Shown here: positions 59,330-64,000 of the stretch, one piece after another
Numbering within the stretch: position 1 is the stretch's first letter
Layout: every line of letters starts with the position of its first letter
Assembly: GCA_000349905.1 (NCBI GenBank)
Contig: KB722760.1
Location: 417,645-481,644 of the forward strand
From: Volvariella volvacea V23
Taxonomy: Eukaryota; Basidiomycota; Agaricomycetes; Agaricales; Pluteaceae
Direction of reading: 5' to 3'
Length of the DNA stretch: 64,000 nt
Translations under genes and position numbers: made by a program
The notes under the pieces: model-generated
What the model was told of the DNA's origin: nothing
Databases searched by the model: none
The model's input: only the letters and a program-made list of their open reading frames with translations

Positions 59330-60703
59330 TTTCTTCCCAGTCAAGGCCCCCTTGTTCGTGCTTTATTATCTCGCCTTCAATTCGGTCAATCGTGACCACG
59401 AAATGACACCTTTGCAGCTATTGTCGATTGCATTCAGTTGGTGTCTTTACAGGTGCTTAGTTCTAAGTACACCGAAGCGATACTCTTCTTTGGCTAAATG
59501 ATTGTCCACTAGATGACTACTGCACCACTCCAAGGCAAACCAATGACCCAAAATCGCTCTATCGCGCAGTTGCGTGCCTAGATTGAAGGAATGTTCAAAC
59601 ACTATTCATACATCCCAGTTGGCATGCTATATACCCTTGAAAGTGGTTTCACTTTAGCGATGACACACCGCTTGGGCGCTTCTCGTCGACCTATATACAG
59701 TGAATATTCCAACGCGAGGACCTTGGACAGTCGCTCTTTTCCCTGCTTTCACCAGTATAGGAACGTCGCCACTTCTATCTGGGCACGCGCCACTGAAACG
59801 GTTATGTGCAGTGGCGTGCATCGTCCAAATATTCTTTGCGAGGTATGGACATCTGAGTGAGTGGAACAATCTATCCTCATCACCCCCGAGAAGAATTCTC
59901 AGTCTTTTTGAAATGCCAAAAAAGATATTTGTTATCACTTCAGTTATTATCCTGGTAAGAGATATAAACCATCATGCCCTACGGTCGGTTTATGGTTATT
60001 TTTAGCTTGCTTTGGTGCAGGCGGCCCTTTGTCTCGCAGTTACACCCGAGGTGTTGTCGTCTTCTCTCAGCACTATTTATACTTACATTGACATTCAAAG
60101 CTCCGCAATAAACTTCGCTGGGCACGAATTCTCCACCGGTTGCTTGCATGTCACTCAAGCCCCGCCTTTCAGTGATCTGCGATCGCATTATTACAGTGAC
60201 TATAATTACTCTTGTGGGCCGCAGTCTTGCCTTACCGAGTCCGCTCACGTCACTTTCTAGCTGTGGCGCGCTAGAGGCGAGACTAGTGGGTTTATGAAGC
60301 GTCTGATACACGCATTTATTATCAGCTCCAAATCGGCGCCGTGGTCACTATAGCTGCATCTCTAGGGCTGATCCTTTTGCTGAAGTACTCAGCTAATCTG
60401 GCTATGTTTTTTGTGGATCCTTTATCCCTATCGTCGGAGAATGCATCTTACGAAATATTTCAATCAATTTCCAGCACGTTCACAATCAGCAGACTGTATG
60501 GGTATACACTGCTCGTTGCCTTTGATGTGCGTAACGCTGCCGCCGCCGCAGGTGTGCCATGGCATGGCAGGCCTCACTTAATGGTTGTTCGTCGTCATCA
60601 TGCCAACCCATCATTCAAGTCACCGAACCCGACTTATCTAACGCGCGGCGAAGCTATGGTTAACTTTATGATGGATTCTACTTTTATGCTACGCGGAGCG
60701 TAA
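59330..60703 (+). pseudogene. DUF6534 membrane-protein gene, probably broken copy
   Basis: This is a tandem relative of the 61659-63206 gene. Recognisable segments in order: SIAFSWCLY near 59430, LESGFTLAMTH near 59640, PTRGPWTVALFPAFTSIG near 59710, CAVACIVQIFFAR, VITSVIIL-LALVQAALCLAVT joined across the intron at 59955-60005, VICDRIITVTIITL near 60180, IGAVVTIAASLGLILLLKYS near 60335, and a last helix SRLYGYTLLVAF near 60490. Between LAMTH and PTRGPW, and again before QIGAVV, the reading frame changes without a suitable GT-AG intron. I therefore call it a pseudogene, although sequencing errors or unusual splicing could also explain it. Family members are seven-helix proteins of unknown function common in agaricomycetes. 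Confidence 0.55.
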
Positions 60704-61658
60704 ATCATTTCCTATTATTCTCCTATTTGTGTTCGTATGAAAAGCGATACAACCGAGCATTGACGAGCTGACGATCATTGAACTCATGGAAGGACATCAC
60801 GACGCTTACCCCACTTGTGCATTCAATTGGTCCCAAAGAAGTTCAACTTTGCATCGCAATTTGTTAATGAATTCAAATTTGTGCCTCTACGGCGATCCAA
60901 TTGCGTCACAGGACATCAATGATTCGATGCTTAACCAAAGGAAACATTAAGAATGGAAACATACCACCTCAACACCACCATTAGGAGCGGCGTGTAGTAA
61001 TCACCACGATCGGACCCATGTAGCCGAAGTGACGTCGGGTGCAATGAGGGTCCAGGTGTTTCATGCCGTTAACCAGTGAGTTAAGCTACAACCGCCATGC
61101 CATTAACGATTAAGATTAGGACCAATCCAGTTGGCTTACAAAGTACGCAAGCGTATCTACGCTCTTATCTAGTATTTGGATATTCGTTGGATGAAGTCGC
61201 ATTATTCCGTGGCGGCACAACAAGGAGTGCGAGTGCAGATCGGAATCTGGGCGGAGCCGGTTTGGCCAGCGAATAAAGGAGAGGGGGCACCATGGGTACG
61301 TGGGCCGGATATACTTAGCACCGCGATTTCTACATGCTCACCATTCCATGCTCACCATTCAATGTCTCAGACAGCTCCCTCCGCCGGTCGTGTTCGTGCC
61401 CTTGATCATTACCGGGAAGAAATTGGGAAATTGAATGGACGTTGGAACCCCTGTTGGGACTGCTGAGTTATTTTTTTTCCCTGTTCACCCGACCGTTCAC
61501 CCGACCCTTGAAACTAGGGCTTGAATACTGAATGGTGACCACCGCTGGCCAACATGTGCAGCAACTCAAACACCGCCCCCGCTTTTAAGGTTTTGTGCAT
61601 GCCATAACACCATTACACGCTCAAGGAGCGCGCGTTAAATAAAGCGTGCGTGAGAATC
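60704..61658. other. spacer between the two DUF6534 copies, no gene seen
   Basis: The open frames in this stretch start at non-ATG codons and show no family pattern. It contains the promoter of the second copy. Confidence 0.4.
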
Positions 61659-63206
61659 ATGGGTCCTGATTCTCTCCCTTCGTTTGACTCCACTTCCATG
61701 GACAAAGATCGAGAGGCCATAAATTTCAGGTCAGTAGGGCCAATGGCTTCAGTTAACATAGTTGGACGATAGCTGACGAATTTATATCATCAGTGAAGGT
61801 ACCCTTGTTCGTGCTTCCCTACCACCCCGATATCAAATGTGGCAATAATTTACTATTGCAGCTAGTGGCGATTGCGTTCAGCTGGTGTCTATACGGGTGC
61901 CTCATATTGCAGTTTTGTGAGTACGCATACGTATCCTACGCTACTTTTCAGTTGATCTCTTGACCACAAGATGACTATTACACCGTTTCAACCCGATCTA
62001 ATGGCTCGAAATCATTCTATGGCACAGGTGCGTCTCCCAAGTGATAACCATTACAAACATAGCGCTCAAGCGTGTATATTATAGTTGGCGTATTGTGTTT
62101 TCTTGAAGCCGCTTTCACTGTGGTGATGACTCACAATGGTTGGGCACGTCTCGTGGTAGGACCTGTAGGTAACACCCCTCCTCGAGGGACTTGGACAGCC
62201 GCTCTGTGCCCCGCCCTTGCCAGTCTGGGTATGGTGTTTCCTTTGTTACAAAATGATTAGTCGTTGAGGATGAAAATGTAAAGAGGCGGGCTTTGTACAA
62301 GTATTCTTTGCCCGGTAAGCTTGTCTAATAAACACTGTCAAAAAATCTTATCATGTTGAGAAGAAGGATCTGGAACCTCTCCAAGAAGTCGAAAAAGACC
62401 CTTGCAATTATCTTGATCATCACGCTGGTAAGATATACGTGTGGCCTCCTGCCCTGGCCGACTATTGATTATCGTCTCTAGCTCGCTTTAGCACAAGTTA
62501 CTCTTAGCCTCACAGTTATGATCAAGGTTTGTCTTGTCTTCCCGTAACACTATCCCGACTGATGCTATTTCGCAAAGCTCTTGCTGATTACCTCTAATCC
62601 GCGAGCTTCTCGGGCCATTCCCAGGCGATTATATGTGGTAAGAAATCCTCTCTTATAGGCGACCAATGTGCGTCAGTCAAATCGAGGTTATAGGGCGTGC
62701 TCATCATTTCTGTAGTATGCGATTCCATTATTACGACAACTATGATTAAGCTGGTGGGTTTCTTTACACAAAACACTAAATGACGCTGACGCAAGTTCTG
62801 CAGCTTTTGCGTGCGAAGGGGGAGATTAGGGGGGCCCTCAGGCGCCTAGTACACGGGTTAATCTGGAGAAGCCTGGAGACTGGTGCTGCGGTCACTATAG
62901 CTGCCTTGGTGGGGCTATCCCTTTTTGTGCGGTACCCGTCAGGAAACATATCTCTGATATTGTAAGACCCATTGTCCCCCTCCCTCTCAATCGGAAAATG
63001 TGCCTTACTAATTTCGTTCTTTTTAGCATGTTCTCTACCTGCAGAGTGTGAGTCTGTTTTTCGCTTAATGCTTCTGGTTCGTGTAACACTGCTATAGGTA
63101 CACAATGGCGTTGTTGGCCTCTCTCAATCGGCGCTCGCGTTTATCTCCATTGACAGAAGTCAATGATTCAACCATTCCTATTACTATGCCCAAGTCAACT
63201 AATTAA
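61659..63206 (+). CDS. DUF6534-type seven-helix membrane protein
   Basis: The ATG at 61659 gives MGPDSLPSFDSTSMDKDREA, then many small exons. Segments that join in frame: LLLQLVAIAFSWCLYGCLIL, DYYTVSTRSNGSKSFYGT, VGVLCFLEAAFTVVMTHNGW, PPRGTWTAALCPALASLG, GFVQVFFARRIWNLSKKSKK, TLAIILIITL-LALAQVTLSL, VLIISVVCDSIITTTMIKLL, LRAKGEIRGALRRLVHGLIW, RSLETGAAVTIAALVGLSLF, and FSTCRVYTMALLASLNRRSR, ending at the TAA at 63204-63206. The last three segments are the DUF6534 region. About seven hydrophobic helices are expected; the N-terminal exon borders (61725-61800) are uncertain. The family has no established function. I see no frameshift in this copy, unlike its upstream neighbour. Confidence 0.72.
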
Positions 63207-64000
63207 GGTGTATGGGTATGGGCATGGGCATATTGCCGTCCAATAACATTAATATAATCTCTGTTGGTATACGCTTAACTTGAACCTGGTCAATGGTTGC
63301 ATTGTCCAGGCTGAGTTGATCAGCCGGGTTCACAGGTGGGAAACGCTATATTTTAAAAACAGTCCTACATTGTGTATTGGGCAGGAACTAAGCCGACTCT
63401 GGTATTGGGTCCCATTAATTAAATTGATCTTGGCATACGAATAGAGAAAATTGAATGATGTCTTTGCGCATTTAATGATGCACGTGAGCGCCCATTGAGC
63501 GAGGCCAATAAAGCTATAGTATACCTGCGGCAGCGGTGGGGTTACACAAACTCAAAGTGAAGAACGAAGGACGTATACCCACAGTCTGCTGATCGAGAAC
63601 ATGCCAGAAAACAGGGAGAATGAATGGTGAGCTACCTTTCTGGTGGCCGCAACACTGGTCTTGAAACTTTTGATAATAAATCTGTTTATTATGTGCTTAA
63701 GAGCTCCCCAAATTTTCCCTTTAGCACGCCAAAGCTAGAATTTGCTATAAGCATACTTAATGGAGGTGAAACATCCTAGGTTCACAAGGGCAACTATGGT
63801 TGCAGTGATAAAGGAATCGCAGATCACAGAAAATGTGAGCAATGCCTATGGTTTGGGTTACCATGGCAATTCATACCATAAATAACTGTTGAGTGCCAGC
63901 TGGTGGGGCTTTCTGTGGAGCATTACTGATCGTATAAGCTTTACGTGTCCTAGCATGAGTGTGAATGATGCTAAAAGAAGACAACCAGCACCTTAGGTAC
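63207..64000. other. right edge, no gene recognised
   Basis: A/T-richer flank of the DUF6534 gene. No convincing coding segment or RNA gene is seen before the window ends. Confidence 0.45.

Noticed and set aside
1..64000. CRISPR array, prophage, bacterial operon or rRNA genes
   Set aside because: The gene structure is eukaryotic throughout and none of the relevant repeats or conserved RNA cores was seen.

Overview
The window is chromosomal DNA of a filamentous basidiomycete, most likely an agaricomycete. Genes are split by many introns of about 45-70 bases with GT(A/G)NGT donors. The conserved genes are typical fungal housekeeping genes, and the accessory families (a kinase-like family, DUF6534 membrane proteins, small secreted cysteine-rich proteins) are basidiomycete in style. 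Two runs of exactly 100 N (23571-23670, 53678-53777) are assembly gaps. I cannot name the species.

Left third (1-19.5 kb): a family of kinase-like genes (three apparently intact copies, K1 minus, K2 and K3 plus, and one broken exon) and a co-duplicated gene of unknown function (S1 minus, S2 plus) surround two single-copy housekeeping genes: UGGT, the ER glycoprotein-folding sensor (minus, 4987-11637), and NMD3, the 60S ribosome export adaptor (plus, 11793-13837). The S1-K1 and S2-K3 blocks form a large inverted repeat around UGGT-NMD3. Near the repeats lie a decayed copy of the UGGT 3' coding end (about 428-513) and a decayed copy of the NMD3 3' end (about 15791-15843). These look like scars of the rearrangements that amplified the family. 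The last exon of the three kinase-like genes is much more alike between copies than the first exon, which suggests gene conversion.

Middle (19.5-45 kb): about 9.6 kb without a recognisable gene leads to the plasma-membrane proton ATPase gene pma1 (29056-32383). Next come a disordered, basic protein of unknown function (minus, 33378-35348), which is divergent from the ubiquitin-conjugating enzyme gene rad6/ubc2 (plus, 35591-36622), an EXD1-like 3'-5' exonuclease with a proline-rich N-terminus (minus), a conserved-looking hypothetical protein (minus), and a small secreted six-cysteine protein hidden in three short exons (minus, 44321-44876).

Right third (45-64 kb): the separase gene (45695-53193), a decayed siderophore-transporter pseudogene, the chitin synthase export chaperone gene CHS7 (56691-58153), and two tandem DUF6534 membrane-protein genes, the first apparently broken and the second intact.

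Most conserved genes act independently in core cell biology: ER quality control, ribosome export, membrane energisation, ubiquitin-dependent DNA repair, sister-chromatid separation and cell-wall synthesis. The less ordinary biology is the kinase-like/S gene pair, which has been copied together, inverted and apparently homogenised around two essential genes.
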